Assembly: GCA_016719105.1 (NCBI GenBank)
Contig: JADKAQ010000009.1
Coordinates: 1 to 64,000 of the forward strand
Source of the DNA: Gemmatimonadota bacterium
GTDB lineage: Bacteria; Gemmatimonadota; Gemmatimonadetes; Gemmatimonadales; Gemmatimonadaceae
DNA length: 64,000 nt
Direction: 5' to 3'
In this document: in pieces, positions 44,066-51,781 of the stretch
Layout: every line of letters starts with the position of its first letter
Position numbering within the stretch: position 1 is the first letter of the stretch
Position numbers and translations under genes: made by a program
The notes under the pieces: model-generated
What the model was told of the DNA's origin: nothing
What the model saw: the letters and a program-made list of their open reading frames with translations, nothing else
Database searches by the model: none

Positions 44066-44118
44066 TTGACAAAGTTGAAACTGTATACTATACACTTGTA
44101 TCTGTGTACGTAATACAC
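44066..44118 (+). promoter_or_regulatory. Sigma70-type promoter with two TetR-like dyads
   Basis: TTGACA (44066-44071), a 17-bp spacer and TATACA (44089-44094) form a good promoter towards 44180. TGTATA-C-TATACA (44082-44094) is a perfect dyad covering the -10 box. GTGTA-CGTAA-TACAC (44104-44118) is a second one. Both are plausible binding sites of the divergent TetR protein. Confidence 0.75.
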
Positions 44119-44179
44119 TAATGCATGCGCACGCCATCCGACAGCCCTGTCGTCCCCCACGCTCCACGAGGAACGCACC

Positions 44180-44806
44180 ATGACCCGCTCGACCGCCGTC
44201 TCCCACGCCGCGCGCACCACTGCCGGCACCCTCGCCCTCCTCCTGTCCGCCACGACCGCCGCAACGGCCCAGGACACCGCGCCGCATTCCCGCGCCTGGG
44301 AATTCCGCGTCTCCAGCGGCGCACTCGTGGCCACGGGCGACCAGCGCCAGCAGCTGAAGGACGCACAACTCACCGCCGCCCAGCTGTCGTGGGTCGTGAA
44401 CCCGCGCCTGGCGATCACCGGCAGCTTCTCCTGGGCGCGGAGCCGCGACCTCGCCACGACCGTCACGCCAAAGCTCGACGTCTTCACCAGTGACATCGGC
44501 GCGGAGGTGCGCTCCTCCAAGTGGTTTGCCGGTGGCCCGGTCTCGCTCAGCGCGTTCGCCGGGCTCGGCGGCGGCATGCGAAGCTACAACTATAGAAGTC
44601 TCGACGTGCCGGCCACGAACAACTTCGCCGGTTACGGCAGCGTCGGCGGAGAGATCGGGCTGGGGCGCGTCGCGCTGCGACTCGAAGCGCGCGACTACGC
44701 TGCGGGCTTCAAGCCACTCGTCGGTGCCGGCCGGTCCGCCGTGCGCGGTGACGTCGTCCTCATGGGCGCGCTGAGCTTCAACAAGCGCCGCGCACCGCAG
44801 GAATAG
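44180..44806 (+). CDS. Outer membrane beta-barrel protein
   Basis: A 208-residue exported protein with a signal peptide (TLALLLSATTAATAQ) and alternating amphipathic strands typical of an eight-stranded OmpA/OmpW-like barrel (FRVSSGALVATG, LSWVVNPRLAITGSFSWA, SLSAFAGLGGGMRSY, GYGSVGGEIGLGRVALRLEARDY, VLMGALSFNKR). Function unknown; likely a small porin or adhesin-like barrel. It is the first gene behind the TetR-controlled promoter and lies 65 bases before the DUF2306 gene. Confidence 0.78.
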   Translation: MTRSTAVSHAARTTAGTLALLLSATTAATAQDTAPHSRAWEFRVSSGALVATGDQRQQLKDAQLTAAQLSWVVNPRLAITGSFSWARSRDLATTVTPKLDVFTSDIGAEVRSSKWFAGGPVSLSAFAGLGGGMRSYNYRSLDVPATNNFAGYGSVGGEIGLGRVALRLEARDYAAGFKPLVGAGRSAVRGDVVLMGALSFNKRRAPQE

Positions 44807-44871
44807 CCGGATGAGCCGTGCCGACTACCCTTGGCCTAACGAATCCCACCGTGTACGCAGACCGCCTGACC

Positions 44872-45540
44872 ATGAAGACGAACAAATCGGATTGGCTGAT
44901 TCCCTCCGCCCTCATCGCGCTCAGCCTCGTGCCGGCCCTGGCCGGCACGGCACGGCTGGCGCAGCTCGCCGGCGGGGCAGACATCACGCCGGAGAACGCA
45001 CGATTCTTCGAGGCGCCGCTCCCTGTGGTGCTGCACATCCCGGCGGCCATCGTATTCGCCATCCTCGGCGCATTGCAGTTCTCACCGGGATTGCGGCGCC
45101 GTCATCGCGGATGGCATCGGGCGACGGGCCGGATCCTCGTTCCGGCCGCACTCCTCGTGGCGGTGACGGGACTGTGGATGACGCTCTCGTATCCCTGGCC
45201 GGAGGGTGACGGACAGCTGGTCTACGCCGAGCGACTCGTCTTCGGCAGCGCGATGCTGCTGTCGGTCGTGTTAGGCGTGGACGCCATCAGGCGCCGGTCG
45301 TTCGCCGAGCACGGTGACTGGATGCTCCGCGCGTACGCGATCGGGATGGGCGCGGGGACCCAGGTGCTCACGCACATTCCCTGGTTTGTCCTCGTCGACC
45401 TCAAGCCTGCCGGGATTCCGCGCGCCGTAATGATGGGACTCGGCTGGGCGATCAACATTGCCGTGGCGGAGTGGGTCATCCGGCGGCCGACGCATCGTGC
45501 GAAGCCCGTGTTCGCCACCGTCTCACGCGCCACCGGCTGA
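44872..45540 (+). CDS. DUF2306 membrane protein
   Basis: A 222-residue integral membrane protein with about six helices (WLIPSALIALSLVPALAG, VVLHIPAAIVFAILGALQF, ILVPAALLVAVTGLWMTL, ERLVFGSAMLLSVVLGVDAI, AYAIGMGAGTQVLTHIPWFV). RRRHRGWHRATGRILVPA and EHGDWMLRAYAIGMGAGTQ, with conserved His and Arg residues, are diagnostic of DUF2306, a family related to heme- or quinone-binding membrane proteins of unknown function. The ATG at 44872 gives the best N-terminus; the one at 44818 adds 18 residues. It is probably in the TetR-regulated operon. Confidence 0.85.
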   Translation: MKTNKSDWLIPSALIALSLVPALAGTARLAQLAGGADITPENARFFEAPLPVVLHIPAAIVFAILGALQFSPGLRRRHRGWHRATGRILVPAALLVAVTGLWMTLSYPWPEGDGQLVYAERLVFGSAMLLSVVLGVDAIRRRSFAEHGDWMLRAYAIGMGAGTQVLTHIPWFVLVDLKPAGIPRAVMMGLGWAINIAVAEWVIRRPTHRAKPVFATVSRATG

Positions 45541-45667
45541 CTCAGCCACCCCTTTGCCGTCGTCGGCTCCTTTGCCTGCACCGAAGCTCGAAGGTACACC
45601 TCCAATCGACCCCGCTCTCGTTCAGGAGCGGCGACCTCTCGCGAACCGCGGCGACGGAATCGAGAAC

Positions 45668-45910
45668 ATGGGATTGGTCAGGAACGACGTCTTCGACCGT
45701 GCTGTGGGGGGAGGCCTCGTCGCGTGGTACATGCGAATGCGCAACAAGACGGGCGTCGCACGAATGGTTGCGTACAGATGGACTGACATGAACGGGCAAG
45801 ATCAAAGGGGTTCGATACAGATCCGCGGGGGCGAGGTCGCGAACCCCCGGCTCGACCTCACGCAAGCGCGCCCTATCGCTTCAGTGCGAAACCTTCGTGT
45901 AACTAGGTGA
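45668..45910 (+). CDS. Small hypothetical protein or gene fragment
   Basis: From the ATG at 45668 the frame encodes 80 residues (MGLVRNDVFDRAVGGGLVAWYMRMRNKTG...). The frame is open upstream into a Pro-rich stretch without a start, so this may be the tail of a truncated larger gene. No recognised domain. It sits directly before an IS3 remnant, a likely cause of truncation. Confidence 0.35.
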   Translation: MGLVRNDVFDRAVGGGLVAWYMRMRNKTGVARMVAYRWTDMNGQDQRGSIQIRGGEVANPRLDLTQARPIASVRNLRVTR

Positions 45911-45934
45911 CAGTAGGAAGAAGCAGGGTTCCTC

Positions 45935-46070
45935 GGACACCAAATCGGGGTGTCCTGCCGGAGCGTAGGTGGCGAATGGCCGGCGGCGATTCAGCAACCG
46001 GTTCAAGGTCGGGGCGTTGCGGTTGGTGATCGAGCGCAGAGTCTCGCTGGCGCGAGACGGCATAGGTGAT
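45935..46070 (+). mobile_element. IS3-family transposase orfA remnant
   Basis: GRRRFSNRFKVGALRLVIERRVSLA, encoded from 45978 onward, matches the N-terminus of IS3-family OrfA (canonical RRRFSxEFKxEAVRLVxExGxSVAQ). Only about 30 codons remain before the sequence changes. A GGACACC/GGTGTCC hairpin lies just upstream (45935-45956). The frame runs by chance into the kinase gene. No transposase orfB or intact ends are present. Confidence 0.6.
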
Positions 46071-46127
46071 GGGTCGAGCATCCCCCCGTCCGTTCCCAAA
46101 CGCCCCTCGACCACGCATGTTCCGCCC

Positions 46128-49100
46128 ATGTCCGACATCGACGCCTCCGACCTTCAGCCCCGCCTGGCCCAGGCCCTGGCGGGACAGTACGCCCTCCTGC
46201 GCCCGCTGGGGCAGGGCGGGATGGGGACGGTCTTCCTGGCCCGCGACCTCACGCTCGATCGCGAGGTCGCCATCAAGGTCATCTCGCCCGAGCTCGCCGC
46301 GAGCCCCGAGCTCAAGCAACGCTTCCTGCAGGAAGCGCGCACGGTCGCCAAGCTGCGTCATCCCAACATCGTCGCCGTCTACTCGGCCGGCGAGGGGAAC
46401 GGGCTGCTCTACTTCGTGATGGAATTCGTCCCCGGCGAGAGCCTGCGCGACCGGCTCACGCGCGAGGTGTCGATCGCGTCGGATCCCGCCTGCTCCATCC
46501 TCCACGACCTGGCCCTGGCGCTGGACTACGCGCACCAGGCCGGCGTGGTGCACCGCGACGTGAAGCCGGAGAACATCCTGCTCGACCGCGAGTCGGGGCG
46601 GGCGATGCTCACCGACTTCGGCGTCGCGGTCGCCCTTGCGGCTGCCGGCGACAGTCGGCTCACCAACGTGGGAATGGTCCTGGGCTCGCCCCGCTACATG
46701 AGCCCGGAGCAGGCGTCGGGCGAACGCGCCCTGGACGGCCGCAGCGACCTGTACTCGTTAGGGCTGGTGGGATACGAGATGCTGGCCGGCGCGCCGGCGC
46801 TCGACGCACCGTCGGCGGCATCGATGCTGGTCAAGCAGCTCACCGAACTCCCCCCGCCGCTGATCCAGAAGGCACCGGGGACCGCGCCGGAAGTTGCCGC
46901 GGCCATCGACCGCGTCTTGCTCAAGGAGCCGGCCGCGCGCTTCGCGAGAGGGGGCGCCTTTGCCGCCGCACTGGTCGGCGAATCGTTCGACAACGCGACG
47001 CCGAGTGGACAGGTCGCGCGCGCGACGCGCTCACGCAGCACGAGCGCCGGCACGGCGAACGAGAGGGTTGCGGGCTCGCGACGTGCGGTCCTCATCGGTG
47101 CCGCCCTTGCCGTCGTGGCCGCGGTGGGCGCCGGTGCGATGTTCGTGCGAAACCGCGACACGGGCGGCAACACGCGCGCCTACTTCGTCGCCCCCTTCGA
47201 GGTGCAGACGGGCGAACGCTCGCTCGACTGGCTGCACGAGGGGAGCGTGAACATGCTTTCTATGGCGTTAGCCCAGTGGGCGGATCTGAGTGTGGTCGAC
47301 TACGAACGCTCGCTCGACCTGCTGCGCAACGCGGGGCTCGACGACGAGCGACGCATCGCGCTCGAAGACGCGCGCGCGGTGGCTCGCAAGGCGGGCGCCG
47401 GCGTGATCATCATGGGGCAGGTCACCACCACCCCCGATTCGCTCCGCGTCATCGCCCGCACGTACAACGTCGCCTCGGGCAAGCAGCTCGATCAGGCCGA
47501 GAGCGCCGTGGCGGCCAGCGCCGATCCGCGGGTTGCCTTTCAGTCGATCGCCAACGAGCTGCTCGACCTGATCGGCGGGACGAAGGTCACGATGGAGCTG
47601 ACGCGCGCCACCACGTCGTCGGTCGATGCGTATCGCGCGTATCTGGCCGGCGTGCAGGCGCTCAACGGGTGGCGGCTGGGCGAGGCCGATTCGCTGCTCA
47701 AGAGCGCAACCACGATCGATTCCACCTTCGCGCTGGCGTACTACAAGCGCGCCCTAACGCTGGGGTGGATCAACGCGCTGGATCGCAGCGAGCACGTGTC
47801 GACGTCGCAGAAGGCGGTCGACTACAAGAGCCGCCTGCCGCAACGGTTGCAGGAGATCGTCGTCGCCAACAACGACCTGGCCAAGGCGTTCATGGCCAAC
47901 GGCCCGGAAGCCGGTGCGCTCTTCCGCGCGGCGCGCGCTCGGCTCGCCCCGCTCGTGCAACGCGATTCGCTCGACGCCGAGGCCTGGTATGGACTGGCCG
48001 ACGCCCAGTTCCACGAGGCGACGCAGACCGGGATCAACAACGTCGATTCCATCGTCGGGCTGCTCAACCAGTCGCAGCGCGGCTTCAAGCGTGCCATCGC
48101 CATCGACTCGACCAACCACCTGGCGTACCAGCACCTGGTGGGCATCTACTCCATGGCGGCCGCGGGCAACGGATTCGTCATCCTCGATGGCGATACGCTG
48201 CGCAGCATGGGCTCGCCGGAGGCGATGCGTGCGATCGCGCCGGCCAGGATGGTGGAGCTGCGAAACGCGGCCAAGGCCCGCAATCGCGATGCAGCTGCCG
48301 GGTGGCTGGCCGCCGATCCGGATGCCCACCAGGCCTGGCGCTCGCTGAGCGATGCGTACAGCCAGATGGGGATGTGGGACTCGGCGGTCGCGGTCCTCGA
48401 GCGCTCGATCGAGCGGCCGACGACGGCGTCTCCGGTCACGCCGTATCGCATCGCGCTCTTCCGCCAGATTGCCGACGATTCCCTGGCGCTCCCCGCCCTG
48501 CGCGCCGCGCTGCAGCGCTATCCCGCGGAGTCGCTCAAGGCGCGCGGTGAGTCCGATCGGCTCCCGATGGTGATGTCGGGCTTCTCGGTTGCCGGGGCCA
48601 ACGGGGCGCTCGGGCTGCTGGACACGCTGGTGCGCGTCTCGACCGACGTGGATTCCATCATGTTCGGGACCACGGCGCCGACCAAGTGGATCGCCGCGAC
48701 GTACGCGGTGACCATGCGCCTGGGTGCGGGGCTCCCCGCCTCCCCGGCCGATAGGCGCCTGCTGGACCGCAGCCTCGCGGGGATGGACCAGATGACGAGT
48801 CGTTATGCGGGGCAGGTGCGCGCGCAGTCGATCGTCCTGCCGTACATGGCCTTCCTGTCCACCGGCGATACCTCCTTCGCCGCGATGGCCCGGCGCTGGG
48901 CGACGCCGCCTAACGCGCCGCCCGCCGCCAACGTGCTCCCGGAGCTGACCGCCCTCATCGCCGTCAAGTCGGGCGACACCGCGGGTGCCGCGCGTTTGAT
49001 GCGCGACTTCCCCAGCGCCGATTCCCTCAAGAACCCCAACGTCCCCATCGGCATGGCCGGGTTGCGCATCTTTGCGCGGGCGCAGCTGGCGGCCGACCTC

Positions 49101-49400
49101 GGCGACCTGAAACGTGCCGCTGGCACGTACGAGGCCATCGACCCGCGGCGATTCCAGGGCGTCGGCATGGTGGAGCCGGGCTTCGCGACCTATACGCGCA
49201 GCTTTTTGGAACGCGGCAAGGTGTACGAGGCGCTCGGCGAACGGCAGAAGGCGATCGCTGCCTACGACGAGTTTGTCAGGCGGTGGGCCAAGGCCGACGC
49301 AGCGCTGCAGCCGCAGGTGGCGGAGGCCCGGGCCGCCGCCGCCCGCCTGCGGGATGCGCCGGCGTCGGTGCCGGTGGGGGTGAAGCCTGGGCGGGAGTGA
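46128..49400 (+). CDS. Ser/Thr protein kinase with membrane anchor and extracellular TPR-like sensor
   Basis: A 1090-residue kinase. The kinase domain shows LGQGGMGTVFLARD (27-40), Lys50 in VAIKVI, HRDVKPEN (142-149), DFG (163-165) and MVLGSPRYMSPEQAS. A membrane helix (VLIGAALAVVAAVGAGAMFV, about 322-341) separates it from a large extracytoplasmic part of about 740 residues. That part has a TolB-N-like AFEVQTGERSLDWLHEGSVNMLSMAL segment and helical TPR-type repeats (YRAYLAGVQALNGWRLGEADSLLKSATTID, WRSLSDAYSQMGMWDSAVAVLERSI, LERGKVYEALGERQKAIAAYDEFVRRW). This layout is common in Gemmatimonadota and Acidobacteria. The ATG at 46128 is chosen; the 53 codons before it are the IS3 remnant. Confidence 0.9.
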   Translation: MSDIDASDLQPRLAQALAGQYALLRPLGQGGMGTVFLARDLTLDREVAIKVISPELAASPELKQRFLQEARTVAKLRHPNIVAVYSAGEGNGLLYFVMEFVPGESLRDRLTREVSIASDPACSILHDLALALDYAHQAGVVHRDVKPENILLDRESGRAMLTDFGVAVALAAAGDSRLTNVGMVLGSPRYMSPEQASGERALDGRSDLYSLGLVGYEMLAGAPALDAPSAASMLVKQLTELPPPLIQKAPGTAPEVAAAIDRVLLKEPAARFARGGAFAAALVGESFDNATPSGQVARATRSRSTSAGTANERVAGSRRAVLIGAALAVVAAVGAGAMFVRNRDTGGNTRAYFVAPFEVQTGERSLDWLHEGSVNMLSMALAQWADLSVVDYERSLDLLRNAGLDDERRIALEDARAVARKAGAGVIIMGQVTTTPDSLRVIARTYNVASGKQLDQAESAVAASADPRVAFQSIANELLDLIGGTKVTMELTRATTSSVDAYRAYLAGVQALNGWRLGEADSLLKSATTIDSTFALAYYKRALTLGWINALDRSEHVSTSQKAVDYKSRLPQRLQEIVVANNDLAKAFMANGPEAGALFRAARARLAPLVQRDSLDAEAWYGLADAQFHEATQTGINNVDSIVGLLNQSQRGFKRAIAIDSTNHLAYQHLVGIYSMAAAGNGFVILDGDTLRSMGSPEAMRAIAPARMVELRNAAKARNRDAAAGWLAADPDAHQAWRSLSDAYSQMGMWDSAVAVLERSIERPTTASPVTPYRIALFRQIADDSLALPALRAALQRYPAESLKARGESDRLPMVMSGFSVAGANGALGLLDTLVRVSTDVDSIMFGTTAPTKWIAATYAVTMRLGAGLPASPADRRLLDRSLAGMDQMTSRYAGQVRAQSIVLPYMAFLSTGDTSFAAMARRWATPPNAPPAANVLPELTALIAVKSGDTAGAARLMRDFPSADSLKNPNVPIGMAGLRIFARAQLAADLGDLKRAAGTYEAIDPRRFQGVGMVEPGFATYTRSFLERGKVYEALGERQKAIAAYDEFVRRWAKADAALQPQVAEARAAAARLRDAPASVPVGVKPGRE

Positions 49401-49466
49401 GGGGGCTGCCTTCCGGCTCGGAACGCGCGACGCCGACCGACCTGAGCGCCAGTCGGCTTGACGGTG

Positions 49467-49478
49467 ACACTTTAGTGT
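49467..49478. promoter_or_regulatory. ACACT-TT-AGTGT dyad upstream of the AbrB/Doc module
   Basis: A perfect 5-bp inverted repeat with a TTGACG box just upstream (49458-49463), 50-60 bases before the antitoxin start. It is likely the autoregulatory operator of the toxin-antitoxin pair. Confidence 0.5.
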
Positions 49479-49527
49479 AATAGTCTCAATCGTCGCCGCT
49501 CACCCCGCACCAGAGCCGAGGGTCCCC

Positions 49528-49761
49528 ATGGCCATTCTTGTCAGCAAGACACGCGCGCAAGGCGCCTCCGTGGTCACGACCCTCCCCGCCGAGGTGGCTC
49601 GGCGGCTCTCCGTGACGGCTGGTCAGGAACTCGAGTGGATCGAGGACGGCATGGGGGGATTCCGCGTGGTGCCGCACACCCCTGAAACGGCCGAAGCGCT
49701 CGCGGTGCACGAGAAGATCATGGCCGAGTACGACGCGGTCTTCCGCGCGCTCGCCAAGTAG
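49528..49761 (+). CDS. AbrB/MazE-like antitoxin
   Basis: A 77-residue protein with a SpoVT-AbrB swapped-hairpin domain at the N-terminus (ASVVTTLPAEVARRLSVTAGQELEWIEDGMGGFRVVP, about residues 13-50). A short acidic helix at the C-terminus (EIMAEYDAVFRALAK) is the probable toxin-binding part. It lies 11 bases before the doc-like gene. It should repress its own operon through the dyad upstream and block the Doc toxin. Confidence 0.85.
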   Translation: MAILVSKTRAQGASVVTTLPAEVARRLSVTAGQELEWIEDGMGGFRVVPHTPETAEALAVHEKIMAEYDAVFRALAK

Positions 49762-49772
49762 ATCCCCTGCGG

Positions 49773-50159
49773 ATGAAGGGGGAACCGCGCTGGCTCACGG
49801 AACCCACACTGCTCGCCATTCACGCGCAGCAGATCGAGCGCTTCGGTGGTGCGCACGGCGTGCTCGATCAGAACGTGGTGCTCTCCGCCCTGGCCCGTCC
49901 GCGGCAGCGATGGAGCTACGATGCATCGGCCGACCTCGCGGATCTTGCGGCGGCGTACCTCGTCGGCTTTGCGCGCTCGCAGGGATTCAACGACGGCAAC
50001 AAGCGCACGGGCCTGGCCTGCGCCTTGGTGTTCCTGGCCGTCAACGACGCCATGCTGCACGTGGACGGTGCTGAGCTCTATTCCATCACCATGAAAGTCT
50101 CGACCGGTCAGGCGGGCGACCCCGAAGTTGCCGCTTTTCTGCGCGCTCGACTGCCCTGA
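49773..50159 (+). CDS. doc: Doc-like (Fic-fold) toxin with Gln in place of the catalytic His
   Basis: A 128-residue Fic/Doc protein. The family loop is read as SQGFNDGNKRTG (about residues 69-80). Typical Doc has HxFx(D/N)xNKR, so the catalytic His position is Gln70, while the Asn, Lys and Arg of the phosphate-binding part are kept. GGAHGVLDQNVVLSALARP matches the N-terminal helix pair. Doc phosphorylates EF-Tu and stops translation; without the His this activity could be weakened or changed. The gene is preceded by its AbrB-type antitoxin and followed by a hairpin. Confidence 0.85.
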   Translation: MKGEPRWLTEPTLLAIHAQQIERFGGAHGVLDQNVVLSALARPRQRWSYDASADLADLAAAYLVGFARSQGFNDGNKRTGLACALVFLAVNDAMLHVDGAELYSITMKVSTGQAGDPEVAAFLRARLP

Positions 50160-50195
50160 GCGACGCGCGTGCAAGGGGTGCTCACGGGCGTTCAA

Positions 50196-50222
50196 GGATC
50201 AAGGGGAAAGAGTTCTTGATCC
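50196..50222 (+). terminator. GGATCAAG/CTTGATCC hairpin after doc
   Basis: An 8-bp perfect stem with an 11-nt loop, 37 bases after the doc stop. No T-run. A further TCAAG/CTTGA copy set follows (50231-50255), so the region is rich in this element. Confidence 0.45.
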
Positions 50223-50331
50223 ACCCGAGTTTCAAGGACTCTGACCTCTTGATCGCTGCGGAAAGACCCATGCCAGGTGCACCGGGCGCTCACCTGCCCC
50301 CTGCGCGCCCTTGGCGGCGCGACCCATCGCG

Positions 50332-50889
50332 TTAACCACGGGCGTCGCACACAGGGACGCCTGGAGTGCGGGCGGCGTACGCGATGATCCCGCGATCGCA
50401 CGTCAGCAGCGACGCGCCGAGCATCTGCGCCTGCGCGAGCAGTATCCGATCCGCCGGGTCACCGTGCGGGTCCCCTGGCAGGCGCGTGCTGTGAACCAGC
50501 ACGTCGCGCGTGACCGGGACGGCGACAATGCCGGGAGCCCGCGCGGCGCGGTCCAACCAGACCGTCACATCGGTCCCCAGTTGCAGTCGTCCCTTGCTCA
50601 CGAGCGTGGCGATCTCCCAGAAGGAAAAGTCGCTGACGAACAGACGTCGCGATGTCGCCGCGCGGTCGATGAGCGTTCGCGCCGCGGCATCCAGCGATCC
50701 CGGCGTTCCATCCAGCGTCCATAGCCAGACGTGTGTGTCGAGCAGGAGTGGCGAGTCACGGTCGGGCGATGAGACGGCGCGCCACGCCGAGGGACGGCCG
50801 GTATACTCGGGGATGGGCTCGCGCACACCTGCGCGCTGGCGCTGTTTTGCGGGCGCGGCCGGACGCCGCGCACGGCTGACGGTCTTCAT
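50332..50889 (-). CDS. vapC: PIN-domain toxin (VapC)
   Basis: Mg-dependent RNase toxin, 185 residues from the ATG at 50889. The PIN acidic residues are present: LLLDTHVWLWTLDG (Asp51), FWEIATLVSKGRL (Glu), GDPADRILLAQAQ (Asp) and LLTCDRGI (Asp). The first about 45 residues are basic and not conserved, so the real start might be a rarer internal codon, though I see none that is better. It begins 1 base after the stop of the Phd-like antitoxin gene. A deleted copy of this gene lies at 42857-43169. Confidence 0.88.
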   Translation of the reverse strand: MKTVSRARRPAAPAKQRQRAGVREPIPEYTGRPSAWRAVSSPDRDSPLLLDTHVWLWTLDGTPGSLDAAARTLIDRAATSRRLFVSDFSFWEIATLVSKGRLQLGTDVTVWLDRAARAPGIVAVPVTRDVLVHSTRLPGDPHGDPADRILLAQAQMLGASLLTCDRGIIAYAARTPGVPVCDARG

Positions 50890-50890
50890 G

Positions 50891-51166
50891 CTATCGCTTG
50901 CGAAGCCGTGCGAGCGGTTCGGTCGGCGATGTGACCCATGTCGGATCATCGGGCGACACGATGTCGCCGTGACGCACCACCGACCCCGCGAGGAATCCCC
51001 AAGGCGAGTCACTCGTCTCCCCAACCGCCGAAAGCCGCACCACCGGTCGGCCGTGCTTCGTCACGATCAGCTCCACGCCGGTGCGGGCGACCTCGTCCAT
51101 CAGTTCGAGGCAGGTTGCCTTGAATTCACTGGCCGAGATCTGTGGAGGTTCGGGTTGGCGCGGCAT
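50891..51166 (-). CDS. Phd/YefM-type antitoxin
   Basis: A 91-residue antitoxin. The N-terminal Phd fold is visible in ISASEFKATCLELMDEVARTGVELIVTKHGRPVVRLSAV (about residues 9-47), with the usual 'VTKHGRPV' turn. The C-terminal tail (DIVSPDDPTWVTSPTEPLARLRKR) is the disordered toxin-neutralising part. It is the first gene of the vapBC-like operon, with an inverted-repeat operator at 51187-51212. Confidence 0.88.
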   Translation of the reverse strand: MPRQPEPPQISASEFKATCLELMDEVARTGVELIVTKHGRPVVRLSAVGETSDSPWGFLAGSVVRHGDIVSPDDPTWVTSPTEPLARLRKR

Positions 51167-51186
51167 AGACGCTCCTCGTGAGAAGT

Positions 51187-51212
51187 GGTCATCGGAAAAT
51201 GACCATGGTCAT
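51187..51212. promoter_or_regulatory. GGTCAT/ATGACC operator of the Phd/VapC module
   Basis: GGTCAT (51187-51192) and ATGACC (51199-51204) form a perfect inverted repeat, and a third GGTCAT follows at 51207-51212. It lies 20-45 bases upstream of the antitoxin start. It is a likely site for conditional cooperativity by the antitoxin. Confidence 0.65.
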
Positions 51213-51307
51213 AACAGCCAGCTCGCGACTACATGCGCCTCAACAATCTGTTTCCGCCGACGGCGCTGCCGAGGCCGGGGCGAAGCGGGAACTGCTGGGG
51301 GAACTGA

Positions 51308-51358
51308 TGGGGTCAGAGCTGTGCTCTGACCCCAGCTCTGACCCCAGCTCTGACCCCA
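51308..51358. repeat. TGGGGTCAGAGC palindrome with tandem copies
   Basis: TGGGGTCAGAGC (51308-51319), the spacer TGT, then three tandem inverse copies GCTCTGACCCCA (51323-51334, 51335-51346, 51347-51358). The first pair forms a perfect 12-bp hairpin. The same element recurs at 55902-55992. Confidence 0.9.
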
Positions 51359-51371
51359 GACCGGTGACTGC

Positions 51372-51677
51372 TTGGGATCGCGAATCCCGTGGCGGAAGCA
51401 CATCGCAGGGGCCGCACGCCATCGCCGTTCCCCTCGCGCCGCCGCCGTGCGCCTCCTGCTGGCGCGTGGCGCGAGCGTCAATCTCACGAACAACACCGGC
51501 TTCACCCCCGTGCATCACGCCATCGAGGCTGGCGCCGTTGAATCGTTGGCCGTCCTGCTCGACGCACGGGCCGACCTGACGATTGCGGCCAAGGGGGTCA
51601 CGCCGATGCAGACGGCGCGACGACTCAACAACGCAAGCATCCTGTCGTTGCTGCAGGGAGCGGGCGGGGGGCCGTGA
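51372..51677 (+). pseudogene. Ankyrin-repeat gene remnant
   Basis: The C-terminal two repeats are clear: AVRLLLARGASVNLTNNTGFTPVHHAIEAGAVESLAVLLDARADLTIAAKGVTPMQTARRLNNASILSLLQ. Upstream the frame is Arg-rich and the expected 'GRTPLHxA' part is in another frame. The 5' end abuts the GGGGTCAG repeat element. It looks like the tail of a larger ankyrin protein cut off by rearrangement. Confidence 0.6.
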
Positions 51678-51759
51678 GCGGAAGGCGACTCTGACGACGT
51701 GATGGCCTCGTCCGGCGTAGGCCCGATTTCGCACCGCGGGCGTTGCGGAACGCAGAACG

Positions 51760-51777
51760 TTGAGTAAAAATACTCAA
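51760..51777. promoter_or_regulatory. TTGAGTA-AAAA-TACTCAA dyad before the DUF4143 ATPase
   Basis: A perfect 7-bp inverted repeat with an AAAA spacer, ending 4 bases before the start codon. The AT-rich site stands out in this GC-rich DNA. It probably regulates the ATPase gene at the promoter or at translation initiation. Confidence 0.7.
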
Positions 51778-51781
51778 TGTC

